Assembly: GCA_012841995.1 (NCBI GenBank)
Contig: DUTQ01000216.1
Coordinates: 1-8,370 of the forward strand
DNA: 8,370 nt
DNA from: Thermoanaerobacterales bacterium
GTDB lineage: Bacteria; Bacillota; Thermosediminibacteria; Thermosediminibacterales; Tepidanaerobacteraceae
Direction: 5' to 3'
Shown one piece after another: positions 1 to 5,311 of this stretch. Below the pieces are notes generated by a model. That model saw nothing but the letters and a program-made list of their open reading frames with translations. It did not search any database and was not told the DNA's origin. The translations under genes were made by a program, and so were the position numbers. Position 1 is the first letter of the stretch. Every line of letters begins with the position of its first letter.

Positions 1-2578
1 CATTTGCTCTTTTTACAGCATTAGTTTCCGGCAATTCACCTTCTGGTATTTGCGGTGTTGTTTCTTTTTTTGGGGTTTCATTAAAAATTTCTTCAAAAGC
101 TTCCTCAAAGGTTCTGCCCATGGCCACTTGTTCGCCATAAGCCACTATCACCCTGGCAAGCTCTGGTAACTGGCTCTGTTCACCTTGAATAAATATTGGC
201 CTCACATACAAAATTGAATTATTTATCGGCAAAACCAAGAGATTTCCTCTAATCACCTTAGAACCTCGCTGATCCCACAATGTAAGTTGCTGAGAAATCT
301 GCGAATCTTGGTTCATACGGGCTTCCACTTGCATGGGGCCATAGACAGTTGTATCTTTCGGGAAAAGATATAAAACAAGTTTACCATAATTCTCCCCATC
401 AGAACGTGCAGCCATCCAAGCTCTCATGTTTTCAATAGTAGCAGGTGTAAAAGGCAGCATTAGGACGAATTCGGGTTCTTGTTCTCCTGGCAATTGCAAT
501 ATAGTGTAGTAAGGCTCCATCTTTTGGCGTTCACTACCATATACCTCGTCAGGTATCTGCCAGCTATCTTCTTTATTATAGAATACCTTTGTATCTTCCA
601 TGTGATAGCGAGTATAAACTTCTGCCTGCGTTAAAAAGAGATCTTCCGGATATCTAATATGTGTCCTTATTTGCTCATCCATCTCCGATAGAGGCTTAAA
701 CATTCCTTTGAATATATCATTATAAGATTTTATTATTGGGTCAGTATCATCCGAAATATAAAAATTTATTGATCCGTTGTAAGCATCTATAACTGCTTTG
801 ACCGAATTTCTTATATAATTTATGCCTTGCAGTGGTTCTGAATAAGGGTATCTATCAGTTGACGTGTATCCATCTATTATCCAATATATTTTTTTGTTTG
901 CTATTACAGGGTATGGATCTGTATCAAAGCTAATAAATGGTGCAATCTTTGTTACCATAGTCAGTATATTTCTATCAAACATTATCTTACTGTCAGGTTT
1001 GAAATTGCTTGATATGAGCATCTTAAAATCCCCAAATCGTATAGCAAAGAGGAGTCTTGACCAAAAGTTGAGTGGAATGCCACCATCGCCATCATATTCT
1101 GTATAAACGTTACTTTCACCAGATGGATAGTCCAGTTCTGCAGTTTTGGTGTTAACTATAACATATTCGTTTGTGAGCTCACCAAAATAGATACCGGGCT
1201 TATCAATTTTAAGTGCTGTGTCATTAGAAACCGGTGGTATATTCTTTATAAAATAATTTGGCAACCCTTCAGATGTTGCTGAATTGGTAGGACTCATTAC
1301 AACGCCGTAACCATGTGTATATTGCATGCGACGGTTCACCCATGTACCGCCTCCCGCGGGAATTCGGGTGTAATCAAGTTCTCGTGCCGACATCATTACC
1401 TGGCGCAGCTGTCCATTTATAGTGTATCTATCAACATCAACTTGGGGAAAATTGTAATAAGGCCTTATTCTCTGCAATTGATTGTATGTTAACTGAAGAG
1501 GTCTATAATCCCACATCCTTAAATTTTTAACTGTCGGGCTTTCTAGTATAGCTTCTTTATCCACTTTGTCCTTTAACGGGAATTCTTTTCTTTCCACTTT
1601 ATCTAGATTATATGCCTTTAATGTCAAATCAATATTCGCCTTAAGATAAGGTTCTTCTTTAACAAACTCATTTGGTGCAACCTGTAGTTGTTGTATCAAA
1701 GAAGGATAAATGCCTTGTAAAACTATGGAGGCTATAATCATTGCACTTAAAGTCCATAAAATCATTCTAGGCCTTTTCATAATAAAATTTGCCATCAATA
1801 AAGCTGCCAAAATTGCCACAAGTATTGTCATTACTTTAAGCCCAGGTATTACAGCGTGGACATCTGTATAGCTTGCTCCAAAAGCAACACCCCGAGGTGA
1901 ATAAACCAGATTGTACATGGAGAGTCGATATCCATACGCTCTTACTGCTAATAATAAAGCCAGAAGAGTTATAACTTGTTTTTCTTGAGCAAGTATATTT
2001 ATCCAAGCCTTTAGGCCCTTTTCTACAAAAGTCACTATATAGAGAATTACAACTAAAACCAATGTGACGATGATCATCGTCATGGCAAACTGATAAGCGC
2101 CCTCTAAAAAGGGAAGCTTAAACATATAAAACCCCACATCTTTATTAAAAAGAGGTTCAACAACATCAAACTTAAATGAATGCAAGTATCTTTGAACAGT
2201 TAACCAATAAGACGATGTAAATGATGTAAATATTATAGCGACAAATAAGCTTATTCCCAAAAAGAATAACTTTATCGATCGGCCTTTCATTAATTTTGAT
2301 AAAAAATCATTTATTAAGCCGGCACGATTTTTAAAACTCAACACACTTGAAAGTCTTCGTCCTGCAAAAACCAAGTTAAAATACACAAATATAAAAAACA
2401 CAATTATGCTTACAAACCTGACAATAAGGCGAAAAGATAAGGAGGATAAAAAAACATTCAAGTAGCCAGTAGATTTAAACCACATGATTTCAGTAATAAA
2501 ATTTGACCCCAAGGTTATAATACCTAGAATGATAAAGATTGTAGCTATCAAGATAAATACAAATTTGCGTTTGGTCAC
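1..2578 (-). CDS. UPF0182 family membrane protein (3' end outside window)
   Basis: A reading frame of 859 codons runs without a stop to the left edge, so the C-terminus is missing. It starts at GTG 2578-2576, behind a strong GGAGGGG site (2591-2585) 6 nt away. The N-terminal third holds about seven hydrophobic segments, beginning with FVFILIATIFIILG near residue 6 and ending with one like MIILWTLSAMIIASIV-type membrane sequence before the ectodomain. The rest is a large polar domain with family signatures: GYGVVMSPTN, YFGELTNEYVIVNT, IYWIIDGYTSTDRYPYS and EFVLMLPFTP. This matches UPF0182 (COG1615), usually 900-1000 residues, so probably only the tail is absent. The family is found in Gram-positives and cyanobacteria and has no established biochemical role; I do not assign one. 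Translations checked near 1, 841 and 1381 stay in the same frame, so I see no frameshift. The gene diverges from the ZIP gene. Confidence 0.93.
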   Translation of the reverse strand, partial: MTKRKFVFILIATIFIILGIITLGSNFITEIMWFKSTGYLNVFLSSLSFRLIVRFVSIIVFFIFVYFNLVFAGRRLSSVLSFKNRAGLINDFLSKLMKGRSIKLFFLGISLFVAIIFTSFTSSYWLTVQRYLHSFKFDVVEPLFNKDVGFYMFKLPFLEGAYQFAMTMIIVTLVLVVILYIVTFVEKGLKAWINILAQEKQVITLLALLLAVRAYGYRLSMYNLVYSPRGVAFGASYTDVHAVIPGLKVMTILVAILAALLMANFIMKRPRMILWTLSAMIIASIVLQGIYPSLIQQLQVAPNEFVKEEPYLKANIDLTLKAYNLDKVERKEFPLKDKVDKEAILESPTVKNLRMWDYRPLQLTYNQLQRIRPYYNFPQVDVDRYTINGQLRQVMMSARELDYTRIPAGGGTWVNRRMQYTHGYGVVMSPTNSATSEGLPNYFIKNIPPVSNDTALKIDKPGIYFGELTNEYVIVNTKTAELDYPSGESNVYTEYDGDGGIPLNFWSRLLFAIRFGDFKMLISSNFKPDSKIMFDRNILTMVTKIAPFISFDTDPYPVIANKKIYWIIDGYTSTDRYPYSEPLQGINYIRNSVKAVIDAYNGSINFYISDDTDPIIKSYNDIFKGMFKPLSEMDEQIRTHIRYPEDLFLTQAEVYTRYHMEDTKVFYNKEDSWQIPDEVYGSERQKMEPYYTILQLPGEQEPEFVLMLPFTPATIENMRAWMAARSDGENYGKLVLYLFPKDTTVYGPMQVEARMNQDSQISQQLTLWDQRGSKVIRGNLLVLPINNSILYVRPIFIQGEQSQLPELARVIVAYGEQVAMGRTFEEAFEEIFNETPKKETTPQIPEGELPETNAVKRAN

Positions 2579-2639
2579 TCTTTTCCCCTCCAATATATTG
2601 CAATGGTTGTTTTTGCAGTTGTAGATTATGGTCTTAATC

Positions 2640-2645
2640 ATTATA
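2640..2645 (-). promoter_or_regulatory. candidate -10 element for the UPF0182 gene
   Basis: On the minus strand a perfect TATAAT lies at 2645-2640, about 60 nt upstream of the GTG start. No good -35 hexamer is seen 16-18 nt further upstream (the best has about 2 of 6 matches), so this promoter may need an activator. The bulged dyad at 2669-2698 lies just upstream of where the -35 would be. The call rests on one hexamer only. Confidence 0.35.
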
Positions 2646-2668
2646 CGATTTGATGACACAAATACTAC

Positions 2669-2698
2669 AGTTAGCGTATGTAAATACATTACGCAACT
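2669..2698. repeat. imperfect dyad in the divergent promoter region
   Basis: The left arm AGTTAGCGTATGTA (2669-2682) and the reverse complement of the right arm (AGTTGCGTAATGTA, 2685-2698) match in three blocks (AGTT, GCGTA, TGTA), with one extra base on each side (A2673, T2690). Thirteen pairs can form around the centre AA at 2683-2684. The core TGTAAATACA (2679-2688) is itself an exact dyad with a 2-nt centre. It lies between the two divergent genes and may be an operator for either one. The cognate protein is unknown. Confidence 0.4.
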
Positions 2699-2719
2699 AT
2701 TATTAACTATTACAACTAT
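2695..2719. repeat. three AACTAT direct repeats at about helical spacing
   Basis: AACTAT occurs at 2695-2700, 2705-2710 and 2714-2719, with periods of 10 and 9 bp. The last copy ends 1 bp before the candidate -35 of the ZIP gene. Direct repeats on one face of the helix next to a -35 are typical of activator or response-regulator sites. The surrounding DNA is AT-rich, so chance is not excluded. Confidence 0.35.
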
Positions 2720-2720
2720 A

Positions 2721-2749
2721 TTAACACATTATTGATTCCAGTGTATAAA
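2721..2749 (+). promoter_or_regulatory. candidate promoter for the ZIP-family gene
   Basis: The -35 TTAACA (2721-2726, 5 of 6 matches) and the -10 TATAAA (2744-2749, 5 of 6) are separated by 17 bp. Transcription would begin near 2756 and give a leader of about 85 nt. The leader has no clear hairpin, and its only internal ORF is a six-codon ATG-to-TAA stretch at 2760-2780 with no ribosome site. Confidence 0.5.
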
Positions 2750-2840
2750 AATAATTCCGATGAAGATGACGACACCATAAGAGTTTCTATACCGAACCGA
2801 AGTCATTATTAATTTATAAAATACAAATTTAGGTGATACT

Positions 2841-3542
2841 GTGAATAACTTTTTTAAAATACTCCTTTTTAGTTCTATATCAGGTTCAGCCGTTATAATT
2901 GGCGGATATTTGGGTACAAAAAAAATACCTGACAAGCTTTTGGCCTTTATTTTAACCTTTGGATCAGGTGTCCTTCTTTCTGTGCTTTCATATTCTCTTA
3001 TGCACGAAGCATATAAGTATTCTGGGCCAATATGCACATCAGTTGCCTTTTTGACCGGAGGAATTCTTTTTTTAATTATAGAAACGCTCCTGGAAATACA
3101 TGTTGCCGAGGGAACAGGTATGATACTGGGCACTGCCCTTGATGACCTGCCTGAGGCCTTGAGTATGGGCATTGGATTTGCCTCTGACCAAGGCCGTTTG
3201 GGTGTAGTACTTGCACTATCTATCTTTCTTCATAACATACCTGAAGGTATTTCCTCCACATCTGATCTTATTAATAATGGAAATTTAACTGCACGTTCTG
3301 CCATGGTCCTTGCTTTTATGATTGCTCTAATGAATCCCTTTGCTGCCTTAACGGGGTACTATATCCTGAGAAATTTAAGCAAAATGTGGATTGGAATGAT
3401 TATGGCGTTTTCAGGTGGTTCAGTATTATTTATGACTGGAACAAATCTCATACCAAAGGCCCACAAAATAGGAACAAAACTTGAAAACCTTGGCCTTCTC
3501 ATCGGCTTCCTCACTGCTTTTTTGCTAAGTCGCTTAATGTAA
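2841..3542 (+). CDS. ZIP-family metal transporter with variant metal site
   Basis: This 233-residue, almost entirely hydrophobic protein has about seven or eight predicted membrane segments. It starts at GTG 2841 behind AGGTG (2831-2835). The family mark is HNIPEG at residues 131-136, the metal-binding motif of transmembrane helix 5 in ZIP (zinc/iron permease) proteins. The matching helix-4 motif, normally HNxPEG, reads DDLPEA at 101-106, so aspartates replace His-Asn while the glutamate (E105) is kept. In the later helix the family's frequent His-Glu before L-(I/L)-P reads TNLIP at 201-205. ZIP proteins move divalent metals such as Zn, Fe, Mn or Co into the cytoplasm; these changes make the metal uncertain and could reflect a different transport mode. 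The gene has its own candidate promoter and ends 1 nt before a 14-bp inverted repeat. The family call is firm; the substrate is not known. Confidence 0.88.
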   Translation: MNNFFKILLFSSISGSAVIIGGYLGTKKIPDKLLAFILTFGSGVLLSVLSYSLMHEAYKYSGPICTSVAFLTGGILFLIIETLLEIHVAEGTGMILGTALDDLPEALSMGIGFASDQGRLGVVLALSIFLHNIPEGISSTSDLINNGNLTARSAMVLAFMIALMNPFAALTGYYILRNLSKMWIGMIMAFSGGSVLFMTGTNLIPKAHKIGTKLENLGLLIGFLTAFLLSRLM

Positions 3543-3574
3543 ATAACATAACATTTTTGCAAATGTTATGTTAT
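3543..3574. repeat. perfect 14-bp inverted repeat overlapping a promoter
   Basis: The arms 3543-3556 (ATAACATAACATTT) and 3561-3574 (AAATGTTATGTTAT) are exact reverse complements around TTGC. The stem has only two G-C pairs and no T-run follows, so it would be at best a weak terminator for the ZIP gene. The right arm runs into a TATAAT box (3572-3577), so an operator for the HutP-like gene is at least as likely. Confidence 0.6.
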
Positions 3575-3577
3575 AAT
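3548..3577 (+). promoter_or_regulatory. candidate promoter for the HutP-like gene
   Basis: The -10 is a perfect TATAAT (3572-3577). The best -35 is ATAACA (3548-3553, 4 of 6 matches) at 18-bp spacing. Nearly the whole promoter lies inside the 14-bp inverted repeat, so a protein bound there would cover it. Transcription would start near 3584, about 25 nt before the TTG codon. Confidence 0.5.
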
Positions 3578-3595
3578 TTAATTAAAGTAAATTCT

Positions 3596-3603
3596 GGGGG
3601 GGG
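3596..3603 (+). promoter_or_regulatory. eight-G ribosome binding site of the HutP-like gene
   Basis: An uninterrupted run of eight G residues forms the Shine-Dalgarno site, 5 nt before the TTG start at 3609. It decides the start, because no other ribosome site is near. A homopolymer of this length in AT-rich DNA can slip and change SD length or spacing; it could also be a sequencing length error. Confidence 0.6.
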
Positions 3604-3608
3604 TTCTT

Positions 3609-4028
3609 TTGGAAAGCATAGATGTAGCTAAAATAGCAATTAAGATGTCCCTTTCAACCCGCAGCGAAGAAACGGAATTCAAGAAACTTTATGCAAAAGA
3701 TAATGTTAAGGTAGCAGCAGTAGACTTTGGCGGAGACTTTTTAAATTCGATTAAAAAAATAATTGAGAGAACATTAGTTGCAGCTAAGCGGGAGGGCGTT
3801 ATTGAAGAAGAAACTCATGTACTTGAGGGAGCCGTTGTTGGAGCTACGCGAGAGGCCCTTTCTCAAGTAATGCAAAAGGCCTTAGGTCTCAATGTAGGTG
3901 GAAAGATAGGGATTGCCAGATATGGTGAACATATAAGTGTTGCAATGTTTTTTGGTGTTGGTTTCTTAAATCTAAATGAAGTAGTTATTGGTGTAGGCCA
4001 TAGGTCGTTGCCCATAATTAAAAATTGA
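3609..4028 (+). CDS. HutP-family RNA-binding regulator (divergent)
   Basis: This 139-residue soluble protein, with no signal or membrane segment, resembles HutP of Bacillus subtilis, recalled from memory. Shared features run in order: an amphipathic region ending in AAKREGVI (58-65, HutP KKSGVI), GATREAL (78-84, HutP HATMEAL), GLNVGGKIGIAR (93-104, HutP GLRFAVLR), HISVAMFFGVG (108-118, HutP WIAVSLYGTIG) and IGVGH (127-131, HutP VGINH). HutP is a hexamer that binds regularly spaced UAG triplets in nascent hut mRNA when loaded with L-histidine and Mg2+. Of its metal ligands His73, His77 and His138, the first two align with G74 and G78 here, and only H131 seems kept, so the effector probably differs. 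The start is TTG 3609 behind an eight-G site. The gene lies just upstream of an importer whose leader has a UAG array, its likely target. The family call is good; the target and ligand are inferred. Confidence 0.82.
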   Translation: MESIDVAKIAIKMSLSTRSEETEFKKLYAKDNVKVAAVDFGGDFLNSIKKIIERTLVAAKREGVIEEETHVLEGAVVGATREALSQVMQKALGLNVGGKIGIARYGEHISVAMFFGVGFLNLNEVVIGVGHRSLPIIKN

Positions 4029-4041
4029 TGCTTTTATTTTC

Positions 4042-4070
4042 TTGACAACAGTTTTTTCAAGTTATATACT
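4042..4070 (+). promoter_or_regulatory. strong sigma-A type promoter of the ABC importer operon
   Basis: TTGACA (4042-4047, 6 of 6 matches) and TATACT (4065-4070, 5 of 6) are separated by the ideal 17 bp. Transcription would start near 4077, only about 50 nt after the HutP-like stop codon. The operon can therefore be transcribed independently, leaving a leader of about 145 nt for control. A weak CTTGA...TCAAG dyad (4041-4045, 4057-4061) overlaps the promoter. Confidence 0.8.
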
Positions 4071-4104
4071 AAAAGTGTAGAATGGTATTTTAAATTAAAA
4101 CTGG

Positions 4105-4138
4105 TAGGACGGTAGTATGGTAGGGAAATAGTGTGTAG
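4105..4138 (+). repeat. UAG triplet array, 8-nt period (candidate HutP-like binding site)
   Basis: UAG occurs at 4105-4107, 4113-4115, 4121-4123, 4129-4131 and 4136-4138, so the offsets are 8, 8, 8 and 7. The first three are each preceded by GG (GGUAG). A sixth UAG lies at 4078-4080 with a degenerate GGUAU 8 nt after it (4086-4088). Known HutP sites are UAG-type triplets about 7 nt apart, and TRAP sites are G/UAG triplets 5-6 nt apart in about 11 copies; the spacing here fits HutP better. No reading frame or codon periodicity explains the repeats. Confidence 0.75.
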
Positions 4139-4158
4139 AAAATAATACACTCTTTTCC
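4124..4158 (+). promoter_or_regulatory. candidate antiterminator hairpin
   Basis: Pairing of GGAAA (4124-4128) with TTTCC (4154-4158), AG (4130-4131) with CT (4152-4153) and GTGTA (4133-4137) with TACAC (4146-4150) gives 12 pairs. There is one bulged U (4129), one U-U mismatch (4132/4151) and an 8-nt loop. It uses the terminator's 5' arm and loop, so the two hairpins cannot coexist. Its 5' strand carries two complete UAG triplets of the array, so protein on the array should block it and favour termination. Confidence 0.55.
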
Positions 4159-4178
4159 GAGTGTATTTTTGTTTTTTT
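4144..4178 (+). terminator. intrinsic terminator (attenuator) before the importer
   Basis: A 9-bp stem pairs 4144-4152 (AATACACTC) with 4159-4167 (GAGTGTATT) around the loop TTTTCC. It is followed by a T-rich tract to 4178 with a single G at 4171. It lies inside the leader of the importer operon, downstream of that operon's own strong promoter, so it should act as an attenuator. It would also stop read-through from the HutP-like gene. Confidence 0.82.
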
Positions 4179-4180
4179 GT

Positions 4181-4212
4181 TCCCCATACTAACCGATTCA
4201 AAAGTAAGGGGG
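4181..4212 (+). promoter_or_regulatory. ribosome binding site with possible sequestering hairpin
   Basis: The Shine-Dalgarno site GTAAGGGGG (4204-4212) lies 8 nt before TTG 4221 and decides the start. TCCCC at 4181-4185 can pair with GGGGG at 4208-4212 and hide it. Alternatively CCATACTAACCG (4184-4195) can pair with CGGTAGTATGG (4110-4120) inside the UAG array, with one bulged A. The two pairings share C4184-C4185, so they compete. This is an eye-read structure. Confidence 0.4.
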
Positions 4213-4220
4213 TTTTTTAT

Positions 4221-5231
4221 TTGAAAAAACTATTAACAACAACTCTAGTGGTTTTAATCACTTTAACTCTCATCTTAACAGGCTGTGGTGCTAATTCAAC
4301 AGACAAAAATAGTGATGACAGCTCTGCTAATGAGTCAAAAGTTTTTAAAATTGGTATCTCACAGTATGTTGAGCACCCTGCACTTGACGCAGCGCGCGAA
4401 GGATTTATTGAAGGCTTAAAAGAAGAAGGCTTTGAAGAAGGCAAAAATGTAGAATTCAGTTTAGAAAATGCTCAAGCAGATTTCCCGACAACACAGACCA
4501 TTGCAAAAAAATTCAGTAGCGAAAATGTAGATCTGATCCTCGCTATTGCCACACCTTCAGCGCAATCAGCAGCTAATGTCACAAAAGATATACCAATTTT
4601 AATCACCGCTGTAACAGATCCGGTTTCAGCAGGCCTTGTAAAAAGCCTTGAATCTCCGGAAACAAATGTAACAGGTACTACAGACATGAACCCTGTAAAA
4701 CAGCAATTTGAATTACTAAAAGAAATCTTACCAGATGCTAAAAACGTCGGTATAGTTTTCAATGCCGCAGAGGCTAATTCCAAAGTTCAAGTTGATATTG
4801 CAAAAGAGGCTGCAAAAGAGCTTGGACTTACAATTGTGGAAGCAAATGTATCAAACAGCAGTGAAGTAAATCAAGCAATACAGACAATTGCCGATCGGAT
4901 AGATGCTATATATGTACCTACTGACAATACTGTAGCTTCCGCAATCGGAGCAGTAGTAAAAATTTGTAATGATGCAAAGATACCGGTAATCGGTTCAGAA
5001 AGGGCTCACATTGATAACGGTGGCCTTGCAACAATTGGAATCGATTATTTCCTCTTGGGAAAACAGACAGGTAAAATGGCTGCCCGTGTTTTAAAAGGGG
5101 AGAAACCCGCAGAAATACCAGTCGAAGATTCAAAAGACTTAAAGCTCATTGTAAACAAAAAGGCAGCAGCGGCAATCGGCATAGATGTGCCAGAAGCTGT
5201 GCTTTCCAAAGCCGATGAGGTTATAGAATAA
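4221..5231 (+). CDS. ABC importer substrate-binding lipoprotein (COG2984, TrpX-like)
   Basis: The gene encodes 336 residues from TTG 4221. A GTG at 4161 is in frame but lies inside the terminator, so I reject it. The N-terminus is a lipoprotein signal: KK at 2-3, a hydrophobic core, and lipobox LTGC with the lipidated Cys at 22. A Ser/Asp/Asn-rich linker follows to about residue 40. The two-lobed binding domain begins at FKIGISQYVEHPALD (42-56) and carries family marks IATPSAQ (109-115) and AVTDPVSAGLV (130-140). This is the COG2984 family, whose characterised members bind tryptophan, tyrosine or phenylalanine (TrpX-type). The protein would sit on the outer face of the membrane and hand solute to the permease. 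It is the first gene of a three-gene operon under an attenuator. An aromatic amino acid is a reasonable guess for the solute but cannot be read from sequence alone. Confidence 0.9.
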   Translation: MKKLLTTTLVVLITLTLILTGCGANSTDKNSDDSSANESKVFKIGISQYVEHPALDAAREGFIEGLKEEGFEEGKNVEFSLENAQADFPTTQTIAKKFSSENVDLILAIATPSAQSAANVTKDIPILITAVTDPVSAGLVKSLESPETNVTGTTDMNPVKQQFELLKEILPDAKNVGIVFNAAEANSKVQVDIAKEAAKELGLTIVEANVSNSSEVNQAIQTIADRIDAIYVPTDNTVASAIGAVVKICNDAKIPVIGSERAHIDNGGLATIGIDYFLLGKQTGKMAARVLKGEKPAEIPVEDSKDLKLIVNKKAAAAIGIDVPEAVLSKADEVIE

Positions 5232-5276
5232 GTTATTTTAATAAGAATTTTCAATGTAAGGCCGGCTTTTTATAAA

Positions 5277-5291
5277 ACATTGTAACAATGT
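5277..5291. repeat. perfect palindrome between lipoprotein and permease genes
   Basis: ACATTGT-A-ACAATGT is an exact 15-bp dyad with a single-base centre. CAATGTAA also recurs as a direct repeat (5252-5259 and 5286-5293), and CAATGT (5252-5257) can pair with ACATTG (5277-5282) across 19 nt. The centre is too tight for an RNA hairpin, so a DNA operator or a processing-related stem is possible. The 80-nt gap holds no other visible signal except the AGAGGTG ribosome site (5296-5302). Confidence 0.35.
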
Positions 5292-5311
5292 AACAAGAGG
5301 TGTTATAACTA

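Larger units (their letters stand above)
4077..4220 (+). ncRNA. cis-acting attenuator leader of the ABC importer
   Basis: The untranslated leader between the promoter and the TTG start contains, in order, an isolated UAG (4078-4080), a regular UAG array (4105-4138), an intrinsic terminator (4144-4178), a C-rich segment (4181-4195) and the ribosome site (4204-4212). It is too short for a T-box, and I see no T-box or known riboswitch signature. By eye two exclusive folds are possible: the terminator, or an antiterminator made from the 3' part of the UAG array. The design resembles trp attenuation by TRAP, but with wider triplet spacing. The folds are read by eye, not computed. Confidence 0.7.

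Noticed and set aside
2760..2780. Six-codon upstream ORF before the ZIP gene.
   Set aside because: It has no ribosome site and no distinguishing content; such a stretch is expected by chance.
2729..3172. 147-codon minus-strand frame opposite the ZIP gene.
   Set aside because: It is a shadow of a well-supported ZIP gene, with Pro/Ser/Arg-rich low-plausibility protein and no family resemblance.
4082..4131. Tiny leader ORFs ATG-GTA-TTT-TAA (4082-4093) and ATG-GTA-GGG-AAA-TAG (4117-4131) as attenuator peptides.
   Set aside because: They have no ribosome site, are only 3-4 codons long, and contain no run of one amino acid. The UAG period is better explained by protein binding.
4105..4138. UAG array as a TRAP (MtrB) site.
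   Set aside because: There are too few triplets and the spacers are 4-5 nt, against about 11 triplets with 2-3 nt spacers for TRAP. No mtrB-like gene is present, while a HutP-like gene is adjacent.
4161..4220. In-frame GTG extending the lipoprotein by 20 residues upstream.
   Set aside because: It lies in the 3' arm and T-tract of the terminator, has no ribosome site, and would bury the lipoprotein signal. TTG 4221 has a strong site and starts exactly at KK of the signal.
4077..4220. T-box or amino acid riboswitch in the importer leader.
   Set aside because: The leader is only about 145 nt and shows no T-box consensus or specifier-loop arrangement that I can recognise.
5258..5274. GGCCGGC followed by TTTTTAT as a terminator after the lipoprotein gene.
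   Set aside because: GCCGGC is self-complementary with no loop, so it cannot form a stable intramolecular hairpin next to the T-run.
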